The notes beneath the pieces were generated by a model. It saw only the letters and a list, made by a program, of their open reading frames with translations. It did not search any database and was not told where the DNA came from. DNA of 64,000 nucleotides from Trebouxia sp. TZW2008 (taxonomy: Eukaryota > Chlorophyta > Trebouxiophyceae > Trebouxiales > Trebouxiaceae). Shown here piece by piece: positions 42,001-49,975 of this stretch (the stretch's first letter is position 1; each line of letters opens with the position of its first letter). The position numbers and the translations under genes are program-made. The stretch is from positions 248,001-312,000 of the forward strand of contig BDIU01000049.1 in NCBI GenBank assembly GCA_002118135.1, given 5' to 3'.

Positions 42001-45000
42001 AGGGGTACCCAAGTGCACGAGGGGCTGCAGCGGTGGCAGCTGTGGAGGGTGTGACTAAAGCAGCCAAGGAGGCTAGCCTGGAGCGCGGCGTGCAGGCTGC
42101 CTTTGCCATTGCCACCGCTGATAAAGCCGCTGCCCTGCTCAAGGTCAGCCCTTGCTTTCAGTCATACAGTCATTTCTCCGTATAGTGACTGCACTAGTAC
42201 AATTGTCCTTGAAACAAGTGTTTCCTGCACTCGTCACCAAGAAACTCATGCTTGTAATGTATTGTACTCACTGAAAGGTACTGTTTCTGCCGTTGCCATC
42301 GTCAACAAGGCTGCTTCCCGCATCAGGAGATGCAAGTTGACAGCTCCCTTTGAAATGCAACAGATGTAGTACTCATGCTGCGCATTATGTGTAGGCTTTG
42401 GCAATTGGCAAGCCATTGGACAAGATGGAGTCAGTGCCGGAAGCTGCTATGGAAGGTGTGCCTAGCGCAGCTGACTTGCAAGAGATGGGTTTTGGCCGCA
42501 GTCAAGCAATTTTGACTCGACAGCAGGTATTTTCCAGAAAACAAGCAACCTGCAATGCCCTCTTGTGTCTGCCAAATTTTGCATCTCTTATGCATGTGAG
42601 GATTTACACATGAGCTTTGTCCTCTTTGAGGCAGATGCGGGTGCATTTACACTAATCCTGGTCTCAAATGTTTTGGCCGTCATTTTCTGAAGCAGAACTT
42701 TGCTTTCTCGAAATACTGTCATGAATATCCTGAAAATGGGTATATATGTTGCAATTCAAGCAGTAAATATGTTGCAGGTCAGCAACCCCTGCAGAAGCAG
42801 CAGTCATCTTTTGATATGGAGCCCTTCCCTATGTGTAGGCAGCAATTGTCTGTGAAGCTATGCAGCAGGTTGCTGACAGTGTTGCAATTAGGCTGCTGAG
42901 GCGTCTCTATTATTCAAGCCAAAGTTGATAGTGCAAACATCAGCATCTGGCTTTGCCAGTGTACAAATCATGTCTTCACAATGGTGTGAAACTTGCTACA
43001 GGGCGAGTATGAGGCAGAGGGCAGTGAGGCCTCCTTTGTGTCAGCTGTTAGCCATGCGGCCCCTGCTGGCAGCGTGGCCAGTGATGCAGACTTTGCCAGC
43101 TTGGTGGATGAGTTCCCTGATGACTTCGACCTGCAGTCTGCTACTAGCGTGGTACACTATCTTCCTACTTGCGTTCAGAAAAAAAAGCTTTTTAGATTTG
43201 AATACAGCCCACGTGCACTTTTGCTGATGACGTCAGGATGCAAATTGCAGCCACAGCTGTTAAACTACTTGCCGCAGCTTTGTTGAGGGTATGGAGCCAA
43301 GCCGTGACAACTGGTGTAACTTGTGTACAAGGATGCCAAGGGCTGACTCAACAGTTTCTTCCCTATGCCCCCACCAGTGCCCAACAGAGTCCCAATGCGT
43401 CCAGCTGCAAGACATTCCTCCTGCATGTATCAACAATTTCAGCAGCACTATCAGTAGCAACTCATATCATGTAGGCCATGACAAGGGCTGGCTCAACAGC
43501 TTCTTCCCTGGGCCGCCGCCAACGTTCAACAGAGCCACAAGGCATTCAATTGAGGGACATTCCTCTGGAGTGGGGGTCCCCCTCTAGGGGCCCCAACAGC
43601 GCCCCCTCCTCCAAGTTCTACTCAGCAGGTTCCAGTGTTGCTGAGGCCGCTTTGCTGCCGCCGAGACAGCCTGGCAAACCACCCTTGCCTTCTGGTGAGT
43701 TCCAATTCTGTGTCAGGACTGATTGAGCAGGCTTGAGTGTTGCAGAAGCTGCTTTGTTGCCGCCAAAGCAGCCTGGCAAACCAGTCTTGCCTAATGCTAA
43801 GCATGGTAAGGCTGGTGATTGCTGTTTTCCCAGCTGTGTGTCCTGCGCCATCATTCAGCCATCACAGTTGGGTCAAAATTGGCAGGCTCCAGTATTGCTG
43901 AGGCTGCTTTGCTGCCGCCCAGACAGCCTGGCAAACCACCTTCGCCTTCTGCAAATCAAGATAAGTTACAAATCTGTGTCAAGTCTCATTCAGCAGGTCC
44001 AGTGTTGCTGAAGCCGCTTTGCTACCAACGGGACAGCCAGGCAAACCACACTTGTCTGCTGCTAAGCATGGTAAGTCTCATCATTGAGCTTGTTGCACCA
44101 TTCTGGCACGTTAGCTGTCATGTCTGAGTTAGCAAGCTCCAGTCTTGCAGAGTTCGTTTTGCTGCCGCCAAGACAGCCTGGTAAACCACCCTTGTCTACT
44201 GCTAAGCATGGTAACGCTGATGCCTGTTTGTCTGCTGATGGCAAGGCTGGTGTCTGCCACAGAGCCGTTTGTTATATCATGATGTACTCAGACAGCGTTT
44301 GGTTCCAATGCTGATGTAAGTCTCTTAGGCTGACATGTTCATGAATGATATGCATGCTATGCTGAGTTGCAGGAGCTCGAGGAAAAGGCACCTATGCAGA
44401 CCAAGCAGACATTGAGAATGTGAACCCCCAGACCCTTGTGTACATCGCCTCCATTCCTAATCAAGTACCTGCCACCAGCACTGGTACTGCTGGAGTGCTG
44501 TCAAACAACACCGCCACAGCCACAGCCGAAGCGCCCGCCTCAGCAGCAGGCACCAGTTTGCCATTTGTATCCAGCCAGGCGCTGTCTCAGGCTCTTTTTG
44601 GCGGCAGCGAAGATCCGTCGAGCTCGAACGGACAAACTTCAGGCACAACGCCGAAGCTGACCAGTCCGTTTGCGGCTGCCAGCGCCGATGATGCTCCGCA
44701 GACAGCCACAACGACCGCAGCCGGTTTGCCTGGTTATAGGTCTGGGCTGAGCAGCAGGCGCTCAAGCACTGAGAGACCTGACATGACGCTGCGGGACTCA
44801 GGCAGGGCTGAGGTCATTGAGGAAGCTTTAATGAGCAGCGTCAGCCCCTTTTCAAGGCCAATGTCATCTGATGATGTCAATCCTGTGATAGCAAGGCTGT
44901 CCCAGAACAGAGCTGCAGCTGATGCAGGTGAGCACACAGTGCTCTGTGCCAAGAAAGCTTTCGCAATGCTTGTAGTTGATGCATCATTGGCTGGGACTGC

Positions 45001-45312
45001 TGTTGTTGATGCTGAGCTCTAACAAATGCATTGCTGCCTGTGTCAGTAGTGATATCATGATGCACTGTTGCCAGTGCATGCTGGCATCAAGATATACTGA
45101 GGACATCTATCCAGCATGTGCTCTACGTAAGATTTTGAGGTCTGACTTGGGCTGTTGCAGGGCAAGCACAGCATGATGAGATTCAGCCAGCTGAGACAAC
45201 AGCTGCAGCCAGGACTTCAGCGAACCAGGCTCCAGTCAAACAAGATGTTGATGATGGTAAAGCACGCTTCACCTGCTGCGGGTTTGGTGGCAAGAAGTCT
45301 GGGAAGAAATAG
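15073..45312 (+). CDS. Giant low-complexity modular protein of unknown function
   Basis: I do not recognise this protein. Inferred exons: 15073-15442, 15575-16094, 16251-16335, 17133-17358, (unclear), 20635-20874, 21311-21460, 21812-24169, 24658-25032, 25390-25842, 26458-27075, 27639-29159, 29862-30857, 31176-31577, 31770-32429, 33331-33528, 33875-34204, 35226-35882, 36241-36450, 37811-37903, 38202-38888, 39571-41532, 41992-42143, 42395-42526, 42839-42868, 43002-43148, 43475-43694, short repeated exons, 44373-44927 and 45161-45312 (TAG). That is about 4,900 residues, very rich in Ala, Gln, Ser and Pro. Almost all junctions from 17358 to 41532 are phase 1, which argues for one gene, though two or more genes remain possible between 17.4 and 20.6 kb. 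Parts include an acidic Ser/Asp N terminus, a Gly/Ala hydrophobic exon, many repeat blocks, Gln/Glu coiled-coil-like modules and a Cys-Cys plus Lys-rich C terminus (RFTCCGFGGKKSGKK). It was probably a structural or scaffold protein. Confidence 0.6.
16696..17185 (+). repeat. Three tandem copies of the start of the giant-gene exon at 17133
   Basis: Copies near 16696-16760, 16916-16985 and 17122-17185 share the run CTCAGGCTGATCAGCAGCAG and the following GGCTCAGACCTGA, encoding ADQQQQARSGSDL. Only the last continues into a long open exon (17133-17358). The first two soon stop. The spacing is about 210 bp. Confidence 0.7.
17366..17510 (+). repeat. Frameshifted copy of the giant-gene exon 17133-17358
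   Basis: It encodes VVSDDLSVMGSKLQSAAR and RDIDMQRRQAALEPG, parallel to VVSDNLSIAGNKPQSVARRD and SDLQRQQAAAEQ in the preceding exon. After the nearest CAG acceptor the expected phase gives a stop, so it is probably not used as is. It lies downstream of the intact exon. Confidence 0.6.
17845..18470. repeat. Degenerate tandem repeat array, unit about 110 bp
   Basis: Five or six units share a pattern of TGTTGCTGG-type starts followed by CAGAATGCTT or similar and GCTGCTG. They lie within a long unresolved stretch of the giant gene (17.4-20.6 kb). No open frame runs through, so they look like decayed exon or intron copies. Confidence 0.55.
18567..19010 (+). repeat. Four tandem repeats of about 111 bp
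   Basis: Units start at about 18567, 18678, 18788 and 18901. They share GTTTGCA, GCATTTTGCACT, GGTTGCTGGAGCAGC and ACAAAAAGGTCAACA. The third unit could encode VAEVELVTPKRSTVLIKYW after a TTGCAG acceptor. The minus strand is open across three units by composition only. Whether any unit is an exon of the giant gene is unclear. Confidence 0.65.
21311..21460 (+). other. Gly/Ala hydrophobic exon of the giant gene
   Basis: A 50-codon exon, phase 1 at both ends, encodes GAAAAGVVGGAAAAAVGVVA followed by GGALVGLGAAALTGGAVLNAV and then FPGPDSQ. It is the only long uncharged stretch in the giant protein, about 42 residues, with repeated small-residue spacing like a glycine zipper. It could cross or insert in a membrane, or be a disordered Gly/Ala spacer. 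The sequence alone does not decide. Confidence 0.5.
22671..23275 (+). repeat. Five protein repeats of about 41 residues in the giant gene
   Basis: The repeat core is PVLSPGIQGSRGYEPAQHQS, then TAQQSTGQGYSASDGNAEE. Copies two, three and five are nearly identical at the DNA level; the first and fourth differ more (AGSSGYEP; HSVSDANPDGNE). They lie within the single exon 21812-24169. Confidence 0.85.
23281..23540 (+). repeat. Gln-Gly-Ser minisatellite in the giant gene
   Basis: Short units GQGSSQ and a longer unit of about 60 bp encoding SSRGTGPQQPQGRGSSQG repeat at least three times. It directly follows the 41-residue repeats in the same exon. Confidence 0.85.
24730..24960 (+). repeat. Two copies of an RRAVYGEQGQ-type motif
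   Basis: RRAVYGEQGQNPADAALN and RRAVYGEQGQTPADAALN are separated by about 54 residues in the exon 24658-25032. This is one of the more conserved short motifs of the giant protein. Confidence 0.8.
25526..25690 (+). repeat. Three 20-residue repeats EEAASAAAQHESAQPASHGS
   Basis: Three nearly identical 63-bp units lie in the exon 25390-25842. The third ends in SAQPPHLTLD instead. Confidence 0.85.
27846..30590 (+). repeat. QHAVRNQAP repeats shared by two giant-gene exons
   Basis: Two copies in the exon 27639-29159 (FATEHQVNNKAPGSDEAMLA, then QPLTSDSQ) and five in the exon 29862-30857 (FPAQHAVRNQAPATSQDAYA, then APLT) belong to one family. WASQHAIRNEAPHSQETAYA at about 29930 is intermediate, since it also ends QPLTSDSQ. 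Hence the two exons share a duplicated origin. Confidence 0.8.
28180..29090 (+). repeat. Seven 40-45-residue repeats with PSLQSGVAQQQARAVE core
   Basis: Seven units run through the exon 27639-29159. Each has a core like EPSLQSGVAQQQARAVEVPD followed by an SVQRDASNAQA-like spacer. Lengths vary by the presence or absence of a RQAGSAAAE segment. Confidence 0.88.
33115..33395 (+). repeat. Tandem copies of the start of the exon at 33331
   Basis: GSGEASEAAADTSSLAGT-like segments occur at about 33115-33180 and 33192-33250, upstream of the exon at 33331, which starts GSARASEASAEAGSEAGSEG. The exon 36241-36450 starts the same way (GSAEASEAAADTVSQAGT). The middle copy has a TTGCAG acceptor. Confidence 0.65.
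33887..34080 (+). repeat. GAxAGA four-residue repeat exon
   Basis: The exon 33875-34204 opens with a run such as GAQAGAEAGAQTSAQADTHE, then GAEAGAEVGAQAGAQEGV, a degenerate 12-bp repeat. It has no Met and would be missed by ATG-based ORF calls. It is in frame with the coiled-coil module that ends the same exon. Confidence 0.8.
35896..36070 (+). mobile_element. MITE-like element, copy 1 (intron of the giant gene)
   Basis: It begins TA-CAGTAAACTCTCTTTGTAAGG and ends with an imperfect inverted copy (AGTATACTCTTTTTGTAGAG on the other strand). GTAAGGAC/CAAGGAC motifs recur inside. It has no coding capacity. The CAGT terminus flanked by TA resembles Tc1/mariner or pogo-type nonautonomous elements. 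Related copies are at 52637-52802 and, inverted, 54836-55006; fragments lie near 36485-36535 and 36690-36720. Confidence 0.7.
37440..37610. repeat. Short tandem repeat of about 80 bp
   Basis: Segments with CAGGGCTGT, a GTACCA or similar, and GGTCAGAGCAAACCACT recur two to three times. It is noncoding and within an intron of the giant gene. Confidence 0.6.
37677..37790. repeat. TCTGAC-rich simple repeat
   Basis: About 110 bp made of imperfect TCTGAC/TCTGAT units, intronic in the giant gene, 20 bp before the exon at 37811. Confidence 0.85.
41829..41898 (+). repeat. Broken copy of the start of the giant-gene exon at 41992
   Basis: It encodes GPTEENSSARGPAAMAAIGG and then a TAG stop, parallel to GPTEGYPSARGAAAVAAVEG in the exon 41992-42143. 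A CAG acceptor is kept. It lies about 160 bp upstream of the intact exon. Confidence 0.8.
43330..43440 (+). repeat. Copy of the start of the giant-gene exon at 43475
   Basis: It encodes RADSTVSSLCPHQCPTESQC, then VQLQDIPPA, parallel to RAGSTASSLGRRQRSTEPQG and IQLRDIPLE in the exon 43475-43694. It is upstream of the intact exon and lacks the Arg-rich part. Confidence 0.7.
43629..44215 (+). repeat. Five copies of a 25-residue exon tail (VAEAALLPPRQPGKP)
   Basis: The end of the exon 43475-43694 (SSVAEAALLPPRQPGKPPLP) is repeated at 43731-43805, about 43880-43965, 44004-44072 and 44130-44215. Copy 2 is exactly 75 bp with CAG acceptor, GTAAGG donor and phase 1 at both ends, so it is insertable. 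Copy 5 is also usable with a TTAG acceptor and GTAACG donor. Copy 3 has ATAAG in place of a GT donor, and copy 4 has a one-base loss after the acceptor. Confidence 0.85.
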
Positions 45313-45807
45313 AGCGAGTACATCTGGTGAATGTAAGATATGTCGAATGTTGACATTTGGTGACAGGCTACTAGGTTGGAGTGACACTGTTTGCATTGCT
45401 GCCAAGCAGTATCGACACTGTTCCTTGCGTGGTTGCGGTGGGAACGATTAGTGAATGTTGAGTACAGATCAAATATTGCTATGTACATGTAGGACAGTAA
45501 CATAGCGCATTTGCTCGTCAGTGCAGACTTGATCCATTGCTTATGCAGCCCTTGTCCCAATGTAGCTCACTTGAAATACACAGGCTTATGACTTTAATTC
45601 TGGCATTCCTGTCACCTGCACAGATTGCTGTTCATACGTTTGGGTTGTCTGAAATTTCAAAGATTACTTAGCAATTTAAGGCTGTTAAGCCCTAGTTTAC
45701 GGTCTGCAAAAACAACTCTTAGCCAAGTGATGGCAGCAGGTAGTAGCATAAAAAAGGGTTCTGCAGCATCTGATGTGACCGTTCATGGCCCAGCTACTTG
45801 TCCTTTA
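45313..45807. other. Convergent 3' region between the giant gene and LCMT1
   Basis: About 500 bp between two stop codons on opposite strands. It holds the 3' UTRs. No terminator motif could be fixed and no other gene is seen. Confidence 0.6.
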
Positions 45808-48800
45808 TCAGTCAGCATTGGGATGGGTCGAGGGATTGGCACAGGGCTTGCCAGTCAACCCAAATTGCCTGAAGGCGCCAGTTGCATCATTCACGCCAAC
45901 AGTCACACAATAATGCTCCTGCACATACAACATGCATCAGCAACAATGCTGACGCAAAGTCCCACACTGTAGATGACATCGTGCAAACATTTTGCATTCA
46001 AGGCAGGCAGCAAACGAACAAGGATATGCAGGCCGTACGTTTCTGATGGTCACTGTAGTTGCTGTACCATGCTTGAAACACTGCACCTGCATCTGAGTTG
46101 TTGATACAACTTGCCGCTTTGCAGACATAGACCACACAGGTTTGAGAGACTTGGGTATGCCCTAGTGTTGCATAGACAATTACCTGAATCATGTGCCACT
46201 CCTCAAACTCATCAAATATTTCCAGACGCTCTATCCTGCACACCACAAGCACGGCTACACACAAAGCTGTGACAAGACTCCAGACTGGACTGTGTCACTG
46301 CAAATGCTTGTCAGCAGATCTGCTGCGTGCAAGAAGCGCATGCAGTGTGCATCAACGCGTACAAACTGGCCATGACATCTGTTTTTAAATTGCCATATCT
46401 GCAATGCATTGACAGCTTGGTGCCTCTCTCGCAGCTACAATCAACTCAGTACATGACCTCAAAGGTCTGAGTGCACAATGCACCAAGCGCTGTGTTCAAA
46501 CCCACAGACTGACTCATAAGGTGTCTGCACCTGCGCTTATCTTGTGCATCTAGATGGAACTTGTAGATAGTGTCCAGGTCAGTCGATTCAGCTGCCTCCC
46601 ATCCATTGGTGAGGAAGCGCTGCCTATGAGCTTCCAAGGTCGGGGTTGAGGGCAGACCCTTCAAGGGGCAGCCCCTGCTCTGCATGCCAAGCCCTAGTCT
46701 GAAGAAATTTCAAGATAAAAAGAACAAGCGGGAAAATGCCTGATTTATGGCATCATGACAGAATTTGCTGTGAGTGGAAGTAGCCAGACATTGCTGCTTT
46801 AAAGGCAGCCCCCTGCTTTGCATGCCAAGCCCTGTTGTCATAAACAAATGCATGCAACAGGCCAGCTACCGTTTCCAGGCAAGGTTGCAGATAATTTGAT
46901 GCAAATGGGCAAAACAGCCCGCCTCATCAGGTGCATGCATGTGCATATCTGTATGAATGTGTGTGATGCGCTTGGCAAAGCTCTAAGTTAGCGAAAGATG
47001 GCTGCGATACATGTGCATTGCTCCTGCATCTGTGCATGTTACCACTTACTGACACGCATTTGGTGCAGCTGCTGTTTCCTGTCAGCATGCATGCAACCCG
47101 ACTATTGCCAACATTGTTCGCTGCTTGCAGAGAATTTTTGAGCATGCCATACGCTGCATAATGCAAATACTTTCTGAGCTTGCAAAAGTCTGTACTGCTA
47201 CCGCCAGAATTGTAGGCTCAAGCAACAACTTGCATCATGTAGCGTATTGCATGCTTCAGAAGTCTCTGCAAGCATTTACAGTCTTGCAGCATGATGAGTC
47301 ATGCCAGCATAATTGTTCACCTCTAGATTCTTCAGCATCTGCTGCCCAAATGCATCTTCTGGATGTATCTGCAAACCAGCACCCACTGTTGCACAGTCCC
47401 ACATCATCATGCAATTTTGGCCTTGCAAGCAGTTCGTCCATTTGCTAAAGAGTTTGCTAGGCAGGCTATGAGACCCAGCGACTAGATGCGCACAGGCGCA
47501 GCCAGCTGCCTCCACGTAAGTCTGTCAGAAGCTGTCTTGAACCAACTAAACTGGACATGCAAGGCAAACAAGTCCTTGTACGCTTGGAGGGAGTGCTTGT
47601 TCTTATGATATCACGCTGCATGATGCTTCCAGGCTAAAGGCATGCCACAGGTCACACAGCCACTTCAGACGCTTCTGTAGTGGGATCTGTATAGAGCAAG
47701 CTGCTGCCTGCTGAGCCTGTCCAGCATGTGTTTTGAATCAATGAATCACAGATCACCCTTATGTATAGTGAGCTGTTGCCTGCAAAGCTGGCGGTCGACA
47801 ATAGTTTTGTGCATCAGGCAGACTTGTCCTCTTGCACCATGCAAGCACTGGTGTAACGTGCTTGCCAGGTATGATCGCTGCTGGAGAACGAACATCAATC
47901 AATTCATCAATCCATTTCAATTGATTGATCACAATCAATCGAATTGATAGTCAGGGGTGAGCTCCAGCTGTGACTCGTTTTGGACTTCCTGGCTTGAAAG
48001 CACAGGTGAAAACGCCTGGCAACCGAAGGCAGCTGATTAGAGTTTACCTTACACAAAAGGCAGATGTCCAGCTATGGATATAGTGAATCAAACAAAGAAA
48101 ATGGTAGGTTGGCACAGCATCTACCTGCTCATAGACCACACATACAGCAGATGGCAACTGCTGACCCAGGTGCCTTAGTAGCGCAGCACTTTCAGATGGC
48201 TCCATGTAGACCAGCACACATTCTGCCAAGACATATGTTGGAAGTTCTGGCTGGAAGCCTGCACTGTGCAGGGCTTGCTGCAGTGACTTGAGGTCTCTCA
48301 GGTCCACAGGCAACAGGGAGTAGTTACTTGCCAAGATCTTGCCATCGCCTGTACGTGCACATGACATTCAGGCAGCAACAAGCAGTTGCTTGCCAACATT
48401 TTGTTGTCACCTCTAGGGCAAGGCGATACTGAGGCTGATAAAGAGATACAGGACACTCTCAGCAGCTGAAGCCTCATTGAAGCCATAATGCTGCTGGCGT
48501 GGTCAAGTTTGATCATAAGGTCAGTGAGCGGCATCTGTTGCTCTATCCCATACCGTTGTGAGCGCAATATAGCCTAGCATGCCAGTTTTGTGTGTCAAGT
48601 CAATGGCGGTGTCGTGATGGTTGCTGTCATGTAAGGTGCATAGCAAGCACTGAGCAAGCTGGAGCCTAAGGCACGTGTGAGCAGGTAAGCTGTTGAGACA
48701 TCACCTATAGCTTGTGCATCAAGCTTCTGACCAACAATTCTCTGTAAAGCATCCCTGTTTGCTATGATTGCAGCCTTCTTTCTGGTAACTTCAGGAAAGT

Positions 48801-49337
48801 CCACCTCATAATAGTGGGTGGGAGCAGCACCTTCTGCCTGCCCAACATATGAGGTGAGCATCGGCGACTTGCTTGAGCAGAGGCTATTCCTGGGAACAAC
48901 AGTCACCTGAAGCTGAAACCAGGTGGTGTCAAATCCCGCTCCAAGGCTCAAAATCTGTGTTGACCCTGACTGCTTGCTGTGAGCGATGTCAAGAAACTGC
49001 TTGAGGAGAAGTCGTAGTGCTGCTTGCCTCGAGTAGTATCCTGCGGGAAGTTCACGCTGTTTGGCACATGGGGCTGCAAGTGCGCTGACACGAGCAAAAA
49101 CAGCGGACCTCTGTTGATGAGAGGTGATCTGCGAGATGACTTCCTGACAAAGTGCTGCAAATAGTCGTCGCGGTAATAGCCAAGCTTCACGCAAGATCTG
49201 TAACATATACACGCAGTGAAACGCTTTGCAATGCAGCCACCATAAAATGCGTTGTGCCACTAAGCTTACAGTTTACTGATCTGGGCGTCATCATTTGTGC
49301 CTTGAACTGTTTGATCACTGCCTTTGGCCTTCAGCAT
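45808..49337 (-). CDS. LCMT1: Leucine carboxyl methyltransferase 1 (PP2A methyltransferase)
   Basis: This SAM-dependent enzyme methylates the C-terminal Leu of the PP2A catalytic subunit. Exons: 49270-49337, 49109-49197, 48907-49040, 48705-48837, 48125-48348, 47321-47368, 46531-46679, 46184-46235 and 45808-45918, giving 335 residues (human is 334). All phases agree. Family blocks in order are GTNDDAQISKLSCVKLGYY, YLQHFVRKSSRRSPLINRG, ILSLGAGFDTTWFQLQ (SAM site), YYEVDFPEVTRKKA, LAECVLVYMEPSES, EDAFGQQMLKNLE, RGCPL, RRIERLEIFDEFEEWHMIQ and EHYCVTVGVNDATG. The start is the only in-frame ATG before the TNDDAQ block. One exon is exactly 48 bp. A partial copy of exon 5 lies in intron 4. Confidence 0.94.
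47449..47590. repeat. Interspersed repeat of about 140 bp, copy 1 (LCMT1 intron)
   Basis: Shares GCTAGGCA, AGCTGCCTCCA, AAGCTGTCTTGAAC, GGACATGCAAGGCA and TCCTTGTAC with 51448-51592 in a MYB3R intron, in the same orientation. No terminal inverted repeats were seen. Confidence 0.75.
47885..47950. repeat. AATCAATTGATT palindromic simple repeat
   Basis: An AT-rich stretch of alternating ATCAATT and AATTGAT units, which can fold on itself. It is intronic in LCMT1. Confidence 0.7.
48370..48412 (-). repeat. Partial copy of the start of LCMT1 exon 5
   Basis: It encodes GDNKMLASNCLLLPE, matching GDGKILASNYSLLPVD at the start of exon 5 (48125-48348). It lies just upstream of that exon. Its acceptor is weak (no clean CAG). 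Confidence 0.7.
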
Positions 49338-49975
49338 GTCCCAGTCCAAGCTCCCATATATGTACTTGTACAGGCGTCGGTTGACAAGTGGCAGGTCAAC
49401 TACATCGCTGGCTGCATCATGCAATTTGCCTGTTGAACGAATCTAGCCTCTCATGTCCCTACACCCCAACCCAACCCCACCCGCGGCGCCCTTTCGGTAT
49501 GCAGGGTATCAAGTTGAATCTTTTCAACCCCAGATCAGGGCATGTACACTTCAAGCTCGTTTTGTGCACAAGCTCTGAAGAAAGCTGTTCTCCTTCACAA
49601 AAATATCCTTGCTGGCAAATCAACTCGCCAATGCAGTGCACAGTTTTACAGGAAGCAGTTACTGTCTTCAGCTAGCAAATGCATCAGACCTACTCAATAC
49701 AGTCAGTAACAACCCGCAGTTCTAAAAGGATGACGAGTGCGACAAGAAATGATCAGTCCAGGAACAGGACAGGAGTGCTTGCTTCTCACACACAGTGCTT
49801 GATGTCATGCATAAAGGGCGTATGAACGAGTGCTAGCATGTTAGGCTATGCGACAAACTTACATCAAGCTATTGCTAAGTGCATGCCTTGACACTAATCA
49901 TCTCTCTTGCAGACATTCATTTCAAGCATAGGAGCTCCTGCTACGCTAAGAGCAGAGATCTTTGTAAAGCCAGCA
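49338..49975. other. Intergenic between MYB3R and LCMT1
   Basis: Holds the 3' flank of MYB3R and the promoter side of LCMT1, both minus strand. Nothing recognisable besides short frames. Confidence 0.55.

Noticed and set aside
48298..48567. Minus-strand frame DLMIKLDHASSIMASMRL as a possible LCMT1 exon
   Set aside because: The LCMT1 alignment is continuous without it and the phases of exons 4 and 5 already agree; it is intronic and only its end is an exon 5 copy.
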